From the NCBI GenBank assembly GCA_019633425.1, contig WSUB01000002.1, forward strand, positions 310,001-374,000: a stretch of 64,000 nt of DNA, read 5' to 3'. Of this stretch, positions 51,390 through 60,599 are shown piece after piece. The position numbers were made by a program, and so were the translations under genes. Source of the stretch: Tulasnella sp. 424 (Eukaryota; Basidiomycota; Agaricomycetes; Cantharellales; Tulasnellaceae). Under the pieces are notes generated by a model. That model saw nothing but the letters and a program-made list of their open reading frames with translations. It was not told the DNA's origin and did not search any database. The stretch's first letter is position 1. Each line of letters begins with the position of its first letter.

Positions 51390-52855
51390 AACCTTCCTTC
51401 GTGAGGAGCAAAATTTCATCTTTTGCAACGTCCCGTGGCATTGTGATACCTTGTACAAATCCAGGCAAGATGGAAAATGCAGTAGAAGTTCTAGAATGAT
51501 CGCCGTCTTTCGTTCCAACGGGCGAAGAAATCTGCCGACAAGAACGAGCCAACGTCCGGCTTTTTTTTTTCGGACTCAACCGATCTAATTAGGCGCTACA
51601 CCATCACCAACAGGAGCGTGCCTTCTTGCGCGCACCTTCATGTACAGCCTAGGAGGATCCTACATGTGCCACGATCACTCGAGCAATCACACGAGACATC
51701 TTTTGCTCTTTAATCACCGCGTAAGATTTCATGTTATTCGTGGTGTTTTCGTTTCCGATCACGATCCCTATTTCGCAGTCATTTTGATTCCGTCCTTCTT
51801 CATTTCTGGAAAGGTTGATTTCCGACTCGCCGGGGCAACGTATTACGTGCCATGACGATACGTTGATTGACATGAGGAACCACATCCAGCACCCGCGGCT
51901 ACTGTCGAACGGGGATCTTTTCAATGCTCGATTCTTCGAACTCTGGTGGACCTCCTCTTGACGACGCGACGGTCGGATGCGAACGTCAACCCAAGACTGT
52001 TACAAGGCCTATTCACCTCTTAGTGGCCAGTCCGACCTCCACATGACACGGGTATAATAGCTTTTTGGTTACTTTAGAGACCGCTTTTGATCGCAGTTAG
52101 TGTTAGGAAGTACGTTAGTCGTCCTACCCCCTTCAGCTAGCCTGTCAACCAATGGTTTCCAAAGAAGAGAATTTTCAAGCCACCTTGGAAGAAAAGGATT
52201 GACGGTACAAATATATTCCGATTAAGGTGAGTCGAATGTTCAGTTCATTATCCCCGCTCGGGCCACGAAGCATTACCGTTGCACGACAGTTGACGACGGG
52301 AGTGAAGTGTCCTGCTAAAACGCAAGTAACAGGCGCCAAGGATGCTATCTCCTAACAACGTCGCTTCGAGAAACCATCTTCTCTTGTGTTGCTTGCAATC
52401 GAGCTTGTATAGCGATGGAACTCACGCGGAAGGGCGACCGTTCAAACATGCAAGAGACAGGGGCTAGCAACCAGCTTGTAGTAGGTTTTTGTACCAGTTT
52501 CTCTTCAAGGCTTTTAAGAAGTTGACATGGGTTAGTTCATGAATGGAATGGTTAAAAAATTTACGCATGCAAAACAGCGATACCGAAAGTTCCGCTGCCT
52601 CGGACGATCGAGGTGCAATATATGGCCGGCGAGGACGGCTCGAACGTCCGGCTTTGCATTATGAGTACAATATGTTTACCCGCTACACCATCGCCGACAA
52701 GATATAGCCGCGAAAATAGCGATATTACTCTAATTAGCTATCTTCGATGGAGGGAAGGTGTGGAACTTGGGCGTAGCAGCATTAAAGCCCAGATCGACGG
52801 CGTTTGGGGGTATATCGAATAGGCAACTTCTAGGGATGGGTCGACGCATCAAGAG
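51390..52855. repeat. Segmental duplication, copy 1 (about 1.45 kb)
   Basis: Aligns in order with about 52895-54500: shared marks include CCTTCGTGAGG, CAACGTCCCGTGGCATTGTG, CAGGCAAGATG, AGAATGATCGCCG, ATTCCGTCCTTC, GGCGAGTCGAATGTTCAGTT-type ends, and a terminal tRNA-like element (52626-52698). The copies are clearly diverged, with many substitutions and small indels, so the duplication is old or fast-decaying. Confidence 0.75.
52626..52698 (-). tRNA. tRNA-like element, anticodon CAT
   Basis: Reads as a full cloverleaf on the minus strand: 8-bp acceptor (GTCGGCGA with TCGCCGGC), D-arm TGGTGTAGCGGGTAAACAT, anticodon arm TTGTA-CTCATAA-TGCAA (5 bp, T33 present, anticodon CAT), T-arm GGACG-TTCGAGC-CGTCC. 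The sequence is unlike the standard elongator or initiator Met tRNA known to me. No T-run follows directly. Confidence 0.5.
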
Positions 52856-54097
52856 TTGCTCCAAGTATTGGTCAAATGATCGGATAGGCGAAGTGTGAGT
52901 CTCCTTCGTGAGGTGCGAAAATCAACCCTTGCAACGTCCCGTGGCATTGTGATTCTGTGTACCAATCCAGGCAAGATGAAAAGGACAGCAAAACTTCCAG
53001 AATGATCGCCGCTGTCTTCGAAGAAAGGGGCCGAGAGACTTATCAACAAGGACGAGCCAACGCCTGCCTTTTTTCGCACTTGGTCAATGAAATATCCGTT
53101 ATACTATCACTGAGAGGAGTGTGCGCCTTTTAAGGGTACCTTCGCGGATCTAGAGGATTTGACATGTGCCATGGACACTCGATCAATCAGATGAGACTTC
53201 TTTGCTCTTTGGTCTCGCGTAATATTCCGTTCTTTATCTGGAGTTATAGGTTCCAGAACACAATCCCCGTATTGCGGTCATTGAATTCCGTCCTTCCTCG
53301 TTTCTGGAGATGAGGTCGATTTCAAATCCCTGGGGCACGGTCTTGTGTGCTACTGCGCCGCGTTAACCCATACGAAGAATCACATCCAACACCGACGGTT
53401 CGAGCCGAACGGCGATATTTTCTATGCTTGGCTCTTCGAACGCACCCACGCGGCGGTCGAATGCGGGCGTTGCCCAGGTAAGACAGATACGATGCATATT
53501 CACCTCTTTATGATCAATCCGGCATCCACAAGACACGGAAATCAACCTTTTTCCTTTAGAGACCGCGCTAATCTGGGCTAAGTATCGGGTCATCCATCGT
53601 CCGACCACCTTCAACTAGGGCTAGCCTACATACCAAGCAGATTCAAAGACGAGAGTTTTCAGGTCACCCCGGAACAACAGAAAGATATGCCAACTGACGA
53701 TGCATGTATCCTTCTACTAAGGCGAGTCGAATGTTCAGTTTAGTACTCCCGTTCAGATTATGACATGCTATCCCTCACACCAGTCGAGGCAGGTAGCAGG
53801 CGCCACGGATGCAATCTGCTGATAACGTCGCTTCGAAACCCCACTTCATCTGATTTCGCTCGCAATTGGCATGAAGATTGTATAGCAGCGGAACCAAAGA
53901 GGGAGGGTGCCCGTTCAAACCTGAAAGAAGGCGGTATCAACCAGATTCTGGCAGGTTTCGCGCCAGCTCCTCTTCGGGCTGTTAACAGTTCGATATCGGT
54001 TAGTTTATGAACGGGAAATTTCAAAAACTTAAGCCTTCGCATGCAAAACCTCAACACCAAAGGTGTTGCTCCCTCTGACGATCGACGATCAATATAT

Positions 54098-54171
54098 GCC
54101 GGCGAGGACGACTCGAACGTCCGGCTTTGCATTAAAATTGCAAGATGTTTACCCGCTACACCATCTCCGAC
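54098..54171 (-). tRNA. tRNA-like element, anticodon TTT
   Basis: Same family as the element at 52626. Anticodon arm TTGCA-ATTTTAA-TGCAA is perfectly paired with T33 and anticodon TTT (Lys). The T-arm GGACG-TTCGAGT-CGTCC is perfect. The acceptor stem has one mismatch (A opposite G). Confidence 0.45.
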
Positions 54172-54174
54172 AGA

Positions 54175-54252
54175 ATCCAGCAGCAAAAATGGCGATATCA
54201 TTGTGATGGGCCATCAACAAGGGAGGGAAGGTGGCCCAATGCGGAACTTGGG
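54175..54252. repeat. 78-base exact repeat, left of the gap
   Basis: Identical over 78 bases to 54352-54429. It abuts the N run directly. Confidence 0.9.
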
Positions 54253-54351
54253 NNNNNNNNNNNNNNNNNNNNNNNNNNNNNNNNNNNNNNNNNNNNNNNN
54301 NNNNNNNNNNNNNNNNNNNNNNNNNNNNNNNNNNNNNNNNNNNNNNNNNNN
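54253..54351. other. Assembly gap (99 N)
   Basis: A run of unknown bases between two identical 78-base ends. Open frames that seem to cross it are artefacts. Confidence 0.98.
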
Positions 54352-54429
54352 ATCCAGCAGCAAAAATGGCGATATCATTGTGATGGGCCATCAACAAGGG
54401 AGGGAAGGTGGCCCAATGCGGAACTTGGG
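54352..54429. repeat. 78-base exact repeat, right of the gap
   Basis: Exact copy of 54175-54252. It is either a real tandem copy or two contig ends that overlap but were not merged. Confidence 0.9.
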
Positions 54430-54800
54430 TGCAGCAGCATCAAAGCGCAGATCAACAGCGGGGGGGTATATCGAATAGGGAGCTTCTAGAGAGGGGTGTG
54501 GCAATAATTGCCCCAAGTATAGGTCAAATGGTCGAGATAACTTAGGGCAAAGAGCAATACTAGCTGGCCAAGTTTGATATGATCATGCAAGTATCAAGCC
54601 TATCACACTGTCGAAATCCAGCGCTTTAAGATTATATCGTATCGGACCCGCCGTCGCCGCCGGATGAGTTTCATATGGCTAGGTCGGAGATACGAGCCAC
54701 TGGAGGACGGAGCCCCAGAATCGGACCATTCCATTTGAAGGGGTCAAAAATAAAGATCTGTATTACCACCTGTGGACCTACAAGTAGAATGGTAAAATAT

Positions 54801-54873
54801 GCCGACCAGGGAGAGTCGAACGCCCAGCATTGCCGCAATGGAGCAATGTGTTACCGATTACACCATAACCGGC
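54801..54873 (-). tRNA. tRNA-like element, anticodon position ATT
   Basis: Acceptor GCCGGTTA pairs with TGGTCGGC apart from G-U or similar weak pairs. D-arm TGGTGTAATCGGTAACAC, anticodon arm TTGCT-CCATTGC-GGCAA. Position 33 is C, not the usual T. The T-stem GGGCG/CTCCC has one mismatch. TTTT follows the 3' end on the minus strand. Confidence 0.4.
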
Positions 54874-54980
54874 AAAAATGTTAGGGTTTGGGTTAAAACT
54901 GACAGTGTTCACACCCAATAGTTACTTGGCTTTGTTGCTAGCGCCACGGCCGAATTTTTGCTCCGATGCTGGAGTTTTCT

Positions 54981-55060
54981 GTTGGCTGAGACGTCCAGTG
55001 CGACAGTAAAGGTATAGTATGATGACTTCGATCAACCTGCTATCGGACTGCGCGGGCCGT
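54981..55060 (+). repeat. Class II tRNA D-arm-like fragment
   Basis: GTTGGCTGAGACGTCCAGTG resembles the A box/D-arm of Leu/Ser tRNAs. It lies in a block repeated at 58285-58600 (fragment there at 58381). Confidence 0.35.
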
Positions 55061-55477
55061 TTCGCGTGGTACCCCGCAGACCAGAACCATAAAAATATCT
55101 GGCTTGTCACATCATCGTGCGCGAGAGCATCGGGCCGCGCGATGTTGGCGGAAACAGACAGCCCAAGTCCGTGATAGAAGCTTTCCAAGCCAAGATCATA
55201 ATCTAACAAAGAGATATTCTCAATTCGAAAAGAATCAGGGGTTTCCTTTTTTAGGCAGCAATAGAAATCTGGCGTGCCACTTTTTCAGCCCATGCAGAGT
55301 ACTTCCGGAAGATATTCTGGTCCCGACGTTCTCCAGACAGCCTCACAGCCGTAGTTCAGAAAAGGATGGAGTCCACCTCGTTCTACTTACTACCAAAGCT
55401 GCCAAACATCGCGGATAGAGGCTCAAAGTTGGCCCAATTCATTCAAAGGAGTAAAAAACCACCACGTAAATAACCAT

Positions 55478-55555
55478 GCCGGCCAGAACGACTCGAACGT
55501 CCAGAATCGCCATTACGTAAACAGCGAGCGTGTTACCCGTTACACCATGGCCGAC
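55478..55555 (-). pseudogene. tRNA-like element with enlarged anticodon arm
   Basis: Acceptor GTCGGCCA/TGGCCGGC fully paired (with G-U); D-arm TGGTGTAACGGGTAACAC; T-arm GGACG-TTCGAGT-CGTTC. Between the D- and T-arms are 27 bases rather than 22, so the anticodon loop is enlarged or holds a tiny intron. Confidence 0.4.
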
Positions 55556-55665
55556 AAAAATATACCATGGCATATTAAAGTTTACAGTTTACAGTGTTTT
55601 TAGTCCCTTGGTCCATTGTTGATGGCAACCATAATAGATGATTTGCTCCGTTGTTCGTGTTTTTT

Positions 55666-55790
55666 GGTGGCTGAGTTGTCCAAGGCGTCGGTGAAGGTAT
55701 AAAATAATAAATTCAATGCTATCTGGAGGGAGCCTTGTGGACTAGAACGGCTTTGCATCATGGGTTGCTTCTACACCATCGCCGACAAGA
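55666..55790. repeat. D-arm-like fragment and half tRNA-like element
   Basis: Plus strand: GGTGGCTGAGTTGTCCAAGG, Leu/Ser D-arm-like. Immediately after it, on the minus strand (about 55745-55790), a 5'-half element keeps acceptor and D-arm (GTCGGCGATGGTGTAG) but has a decayed T-arm. Confidence 0.35.
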
Positions 55791-56074
55791 TATAGCAGCG
55801 AACATGTAGGTATTATTGTGATGGGCTATCTAAAAGGGAGGGAAGATTGCCTGGTGTGCAACTCGGCCCGTGGTAGCTTAACGCTCCGATCGACGGCGTT
55901 TGGGAATCTGTCAAATAGTCAACTTCTAGAGATCGGTCAACGGGTCTAGAATTTTCCCCCGTGAAAGTCAAATTCTTGGGATGGTAGGGTGTATCCCTGG
56001 ACGAAAGGCAAGGAGAGGAGAGGGCACAAGCAATGCCAGTCAATGCTCCCTCTGACGATCGACGATCAATATAT

Positions 56075-56148
56075 GCCGACGAGGAAGACTCGAACGTCCG
56101 GCTTTGCATTAAAATTGAAATATGTTTACCCGCTACGCCATCTCCGAC
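56075..56148 (-). pseudogene. tRNA-like element, decayed, anticodon TTT
   Basis: Relative of the 54098 element with the same ATTTTAA loop, but one anticodon-stem and one acceptor mismatch. Together with the following tail it is a third partial copy of the segmental duplication end. Confidence 0.4.
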
Positions 56149-56273
56149 AAAGTCCAGCAGCAAAAATGGCGATATCATTGTGATGGGCCATCAACAAGGG
56201 AGGGAAGGTGGCCCAATGCGGAACTTGGGTGCAGCAGCATCAAAACGCAGATCGACGGCGTTCTGGGGTAGAT

Positions 56274-56722
56274 CGAATAGGGAGCTTCTATAGGCGGGTC
56301 GCTGTGGCAAAAATTGCTCCAAGTATAGATCAAATGGTCGAGATGGGCAGAGTGTGAGTCTCTCTGGAGCAAAGGGCACGGGAGAGGAACTTAAGGCAAA
56401 GAGCAATACTGGCTAGCCAATTTTTAATTTGATCATGCTAGTATTTAGCCTATCACACTGCCGAAATACAGCGGTTCTAAGATTATATTGTATTGAACCC
56501 ACCGTCGCCACCGGATGAGGTTCATAGGGCTAGCTCGGACATACGAGCCACCAAAGGACGAAGCCCCAAAACCAGTCCATTCCATTTGAGGGGTCAAAAT
56601 AAACGTCTGCGCTGTCGCCTGTGGGTCTACAGTCACAGTGGTAAAATATGCCGACCAGGGAGAGTCGAACGCCCAGCGTTGCCGTAACGGGGCAATGTGT
56701 TACCGATTACACCATAGCCGGC
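56274..56722. repeat. Block duplicated from 54474-54873
   Basis: Both blocks run from GGGAGCTTCTA through TCAAATGGTCGAGAT, CAAGCCTATCACACTG-type text and a CCATTCCATTTGA mark to a tRNA-like element. They differ by scattered substitutions and an insertion of about 50 bases. Confidence 0.7.
56650..56722 (-). tRNA. tRNA-like element, anticodon position GTT
   Basis: Acceptor GCCGGCTA/TGGTCGGC fully paired with wobble; D-arm TGGTGTAATCGGTAACAC; anticodon arm TTGCC-CCGTTAC-GGCAA perfectly paired, positions 34-36 GTT (Asn), C at 33. The T-stem has one C-T mismatch. TTTT follows. A truncated relative with the same loop is at 58210-58273. Confidence 0.45.
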
Positions 56723-56814
56723 AAAAATGTTTAAGTTTGGGTTAAATTTGACAGTGTTCATACACAATAGCCAATTCATTCAAAGGAGTCAAAAGCCACC
56801 ACGCAAACATGCAT

Positions 56815-56887
56815 GCCGGCCAGAACGACTCGAACGTCCAGAATTGCCGTCAAACAGCAGCGTGTTACCCGTTACACCATGACCGAC
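56815..56887 (-). tRNA. tRNA-like element, anticodon TTG
   Basis: Among the best folds: acceptor GTCGGTCA/TGGCCGGC complete; D-arm TGGTGTAACGGGTAACAC; anticodon arm CTGCT-GTTTGAC-GGCAA (4 of 5 pairs, T33, anticodon TTG, Gln); T-arm GGACG-TTCGAGT-CGTTC complete. It is not the normal Gln tRNA sequence. Confidence 0.45.
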
Positions 56888-56998
56888 GAAAATATTTCCC
56901 GACATAGTAAAGTTTAAGGCTTACAGCATTTTTAGTCCCTTGGTCCATTGTTGCTGGCAACCTTAATAGATGCTTTGTTCCGTTGTTTGTGTTTTATG

Positions 56999-57170
56999 GT
57001 GGCTGAGTCGTCCAAGGCGACGCTGAAGGTATAAAATAGTAAATTCAATGCATTGGACTGTCCTAGGGTCGGTTTGGAGGGAGCCTTGTGGACGAGAACG
57101 GCTTTTGCATCATGAGTCCAACACGTTCACCCGCTACACCATCGCCGACAAAATATAGCAGCGATAATGT
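56999..57170. repeat. D-arm-like fragment and half tRNA-like element
   Basis: Plus-strand GTGGCTGAGTCGTCCAAGG, then the minus-strand 5'-half element (about 57105-57152), in the same order as at 55666-55790, 57486-57650, 58861-58990 and 59663-59810. Confidence 0.35.
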
Positions 57171-57299
57171 GGGTCTTCCTGTGATGGGCTCTCTACGAGG
57201 AAGGGTAGCCTGGTGTAGAACTCCGTTCGAAGGAGTCAAAAGGAACCATCAGAGCGGCCATCTGTGAGTCTAATATCAGAGCTATATAATTAAAAATAT

Positions 57300-57373
57300 G
57301 CCGACTAGGACGACTCGAACGTCCAGCTTTTTTTTACCGAAAAGTAATGTGTTGCCCGTTACACCATAGCCGA
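57300..57373 (-). pseudogene. tRNA-like element with A-tract in the anticodon arm
   Basis: Acceptor GTCGGCTA/TAGTCGGC, D-arm and T-arm (GGACG-TTCGAGT-CGTCC) are all paired. An A-tract replaces the 3' side of the anticodon stem. TTTTT follows the 3' end. Close copies at 57793 and 59868. Confidence 0.4.
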
Positions 57374-57485
57374 CCAAAAACTGATACGGCCAGGTTCAAA
57401 TCGCACAGCGTTTTTAGCTCCTTTGTTTCATGGTTGATGGCAACCATAATAGATGCTTTGATCCGGTGTTGATCCTTGAATTCCT

Positions 57486-57650
57486 GGTGGCCGAGTCGTT
57501 TAAGGCGACGGTGAAGGTATAGGGCATTGCATTCGATGCAACCTACCATTGGACTGCCCCGAGGTCGGTTTGGAGGGAGCTTTGCGGACTAGAATCACTT
57601 TGCATCACGAGTACAACATGTTTACCCGCTACACCATCGCCGACAAAATA
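57486..57650. repeat. D-arm-like fragment with TTCGA hairpin, and half element
   Basis: Plus strand GGTGGCCGAGTCGTTTAAGG (good A box) followed by the hairpin TTGCATTCGATGCAA, whose loop resembles a T-loop/B box. The minus-strand half element is at about 57600-57650 and keeps a CAT-like loop region. Confidence 0.4.
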
Positions 57651-57792
57651 TAGCAGCGAGAATGCGGGTATTTCTGTGATGGGCTCTCTACGAGGGAGGG
57701 ACCTGGTGTAGAACTCGGCCCGAAGGAGTCAAAAGGAACCATCAGAGCAGCCACCTGCGGGTCTAATATCAGAGCTATATAATTAAAAATAT

Positions 57793-57867
57793 GTCGACTA
57801 GGACGACTCGAACGTCCAGCTTTTTTTAGAAGAAAAGGAATGTGTTACCCGTTACACCATAGCCGAC
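57793..57867 (-). pseudogene. tRNA-like element with A-tract in the anticodon arm
   Basis: Sister of 57300-57373, 493 bases away, with the same acceptor, D- and T-arms and a TTTTT terminator. Confidence 0.4.
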
Positions 57868-57974
57868 AAAAAAACTGAGATGGTCAGGTTCAGATCGCAC
57901 AGCGGTTTTCTTTCCTTTGTTTTGTGGTTGATGGAAACCATAATAAATGCTTTGATCATGTGTTGATGCTTCCT

Positions 57975-58060
57975 GGTGATCGAGTCGTTTGGGGCGACAA
58001 TGAAGGTGTGGTACGATGCATTTGATGCAACCTACCATCGGTCCAAGGACGAGTGTGTGC
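57975..58060 (+). repeat. Class II D-arm-like fragment
   Basis: GGTGATCGAGTCGTTTGGGG followed by a GATGCA..TGCAAC hairpin; related to 57486 and 60049. Confidence 0.3.
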
Positions 58061-58209
58061 AGACTAGAACAGCTCAGATATCTTGCTCGGTTAAATCCTC
58101 TGCTTGTCATGTCATTCTATGCAAGAGCTACATTTTGGTTTTCTCGACCCTATTAGATCCATTTGTGATGTCAGCCTCGGTACTGCCCAGGTCCGGGATA
58201 TAGCTGAAG

Positions 58210-58273
58210 CTCGAGTCGAACGCCCAGCGTTGCCGTAACGGAGCAATGTGTTACCGATTACACGACAGCTGGC
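58210..58273 (-). pseudogene. Truncated tRNA-like element
   Basis: Relative of 56650-56722 with the same GTT loop but missing the 3' acceptor strand and part of the T-arm. It ends at a junction with an unrelated block. Confidence 0.45.
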
Positions 58274-58284
58274 AAAAACGTTAG

Positions 58285-58600
58285 AGTTTGGTTTAAAATA
58301 CATAGTGCTTATACACTATAGCTACTTAGCTCTGTCGTTAGCGCCACGGCCGAATCTTTGTTCCAATGCCGGAGTGTCCTGTTGGCTGAGGCGTCCAGTG
58401 CGACAGCGAAGGTCTGATACGATGACTTTGATCAACCTGCTATCGGACTGCCCGGGGCCGTTTCGCGTGGTACCCCGCAGATTAGATCCATAGAAATATC
58501 CTGCTTGTCACATCATCGTGCGCAAGAGCGTCGGCCGCGCGATGTTGGTGGAAACATCCTGTCCAAGTCTGTAATAGAAGCTTCCCAAGCCAAGATAACG
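58285..58600. repeat. Block duplicated from 54880-55200
   Basis: Shares GCGCCACGGCCGAAT, CGTCCAGTGCGACAG, TCAACCTGCTATCGGACTG and GTTTCGCGTGGTACCCCGCA with the earlier block, in the same order and at the same distance after a tRNA-like element. Confidence 0.75.
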
Positions 58601-58678
58601 ATCCAACGAAGATTCGAAAGAACCAGGGGTTAGCCCAATTCATTTAAAGGAGTCAAAAGCTACCACGTGGATATCCAT

Positions 58679-58760
58679 GCCGGCCAGAACGACTCGAACG
58701 TCCAGAATCGCCATCACGTAAACTTAAGAGCGGTGTGTTACCCGTTACACCATGGCCGAC
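58679..58760 (-). pseudogene. tRNA-like element with enlarged anticodon arm
   Basis: Relative of 55478-55555; acceptor, D- and T-arms kept, 31 bases between D- and T-arms. Confidence 0.4.
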
Positions 58761-59490
58761 AAAAATATAACAGGATTTAGAGTCTACAGCAATTTTAGTC
58801 CCTTGGTCCATTGTCGATAGCAACCTCGATAGATGCTTTGCTCTGTTGTTTATGTTTTCTGGTGGCTGACGGTGAAGGTGACAATAATACATTCAAAGCA
58901 TTGGACTGTCCTAGAGCCGGTCTGGAGGGAGCATTGTGGACTAGAAAGGCTTTGCATCACGAGCTGCTTCTACACCATCGCGGACAGAATATAGCAACGA
59001 AGATGTGAGTATTACTATATATATATGATGGACTATTTACAAGGGAGGGAAGGTAGCCTGATATGGAACCCGGCCTGTAGTAGCTTCAACGCTCAGATCG
59101 ACGGCGTTTGGGGATCTGTCAAATAGTCAACTTCTAGAGATGGGTCAACGGGTCTAGAATTTCCCCCAGCGTAGGTCAAATTATTGAGATGGTAGAGTGT
59201 CTCCCTGGACCGGGGGGCACTGGAGAGGAGAGGGCAGCGAGCAATACCAGTTAGCTGAGTCTTGAACTGCCCGAGTAAGTACTTTGCGTATTACACCATC
59301 AAGATCCAATGGTTTTAAGCTTGTATTGAGTTGGACCCGCAATCACGGGATGTCATATGCCAGGGTCGGGGAATACGAGTCACTGAAGGTTGAAGCCCCA
59401 AAGTTGGTACATTCAGTTCGAAGGAGCCAACAGTAGCCATAAGAGCGGCCATCTGTGAGTCTGAGATTAAAATCGTAAAATAAACAATTT

Positions 59491-59564
59491 GCCGACCAGG
59501 ACGACTCGAACGTCCAGCATTGTCTTAAAGAAAGCAATGTGTTACCCGTTACACCATAGCCGAC
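59491..59564 (-). pseudogene. tRNA-like element, Lys-like loop
   Basis: Acceptor GTCGGCTA/TGGTCGGC, D-arm TGGTGTAACGGGTAACAC and T-arm GGACG-TTCGAGT-CGTCC are all paired. The anticodon arm TTGCT-TTCTTTAA-GACAA has one mismatch and one extra base, so the anticodon is uncertain. Confidence 0.45.
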
Positions 59565-59662
59565 AAAAAATTGATTGGGTCAGGTTTAAATTCCACAGCG
59601 TTTTTAGTTCCTCGGCTCTATAGTCGGTGGCAACCATTTTGATCCGTCGTCGATGCTTTCTA

Positions 59663-59815
59663 ATGGCCGAGTCGTTTAAGGCGGCAGTAAAGTCATAATA
59701 CATTGCATTCGATGCAACCTACCATAATATTGCACTGTCCCTGTTGCGGACTAGAACGGCTTTGCATCATGAGTACAACATGTTTACCCACTACACCATC
59801 GCCGACAAAATATGG
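59663..59815. repeat. D-arm-like fragment and half tRNA-like element
   Basis: Plus-strand ATGGCCGAGTCGTTTAAGG with the TTGCATTCGATGCAA hairpin, then the minus-strand half element (about 59758-59808) with D-arm and CAT loop but a decayed T-arm. Confidence 0.35.
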
Positions 59816-59867
59816 CAGCGAGAATGTGGGTATTCCTGTAATATCAAAGCTGTATAATTAAAAATAT

Positions 59868-59942
59868 GCCGACTAGGACGACTCGAACGTCCAGCTTTTT
59901 TTTAACGAAAAGTAATGTGTTGCCCGCTACACCATAGTCGAC
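59868..59942 (-). pseudogene. tRNA-like element with A-tract in the anticodon arm
   Basis: Third sister of 57300 and 57793; acceptor with small changes, intact D- and T-arms, TTTTT terminator. Confidence 0.4.
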
Positions 59943-60048
59943 AAAAAACCGATACGGTCAGGTTCAAATCGCACAGCGGTTTTCCTTCCTTTGTTTTATT
60001 GTTGATGGAAATCATAATAAATGCTTTAATCGTGTGTTGATGCCCCCT

Positions 60049-60120
60049 GGTGGTCGAGTCGCTTAAGGCGACAGCGAAGGTATGATACAATGCATTCGAT
60101 GCAACCTACCATCGGACTGT
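60049..60120 (+). repeat. Class II D-arm-like fragment
   Basis: GGTGGTCGAGTCGCTTAAGG and a TGCATTCGATGCA hairpin, as at 57486. Confidence 0.35.
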
Positions 60121-60494
60121 CTCAGAGCTGGTCTGTGCAGACTAGAACAGCACAGATATCTTGCTCGGTTAAGTCCTCTGCTTGTCATATCACCCTTTGC
60201 GAGAGCTACATTTGGTTTTCTCGACCCTCTTGGATCCATTCGCGATGTCAGCCTTGGTACGCCCCAAGTCCGGGATATATAGCTGAAGATTTCCGAACCA
60301 GCTGATCCAAAGACGAGACATTCTCGTGTCATAAGAAAGGAGAAGGTTTTTAAGCCCGCCACTAGAAATCTCGCGACCCATTATTTTAGTCCGTGCCTAG
60401 CATTCTCAGAAATATTCACGCTAATAACCGTAGGTCGCATCCCAACCGATGTCCTACGCTGTACATCCATCGCTGCCAGTTGACGCATGTCATG

Positions 60495-60560
60495 CCCCCC
60501 CCCCCCAAAACGCCTCCTGAAACGCAAGTCGATCACTATATATATATATATATATACATA
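60495..60560. repeat. Poly-C and TA microsatellite
   Basis: Twelve C (60495-60506) followed by an alternating TA tract (about 60536-60557), just before the last tRNA-like element. Confidence 0.9.
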
Positions 60561-60599
60561 TGAATTTTCATTTTTAATGGACCGAAAAAAGGCTGGACA

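Larger units (their letters stand above)
52895..54500. repeat. Segmental duplication, copy 2
   Basis: Second copy of the preceding block, ending in the tRNA-like element at 54098-54171 and the following GAATAGG-AGCTTCTAGAG tail. A third, partial copy of the end only (tRNA-like element plus tail) lies at about 56035-56375. Confidence 0.75.

Noticed and set aside
51283..53614. Short open frames in the segmental duplications as transposon remnants
   Set aside because: No reverse transcriptase, integrase, transposase or helitron motif, no terminal repeats, and the two copies do not preserve a common frame.
54041..54489. Open frames that cross the N gap
   Set aside because: They only exist because N is translated as X; the sequence is part of a tRNA-like element and its tail.
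60536..60557. TA tract as a replication origin or centromere mark
   Set aside because: A short microsatellite with no further supporting structure.
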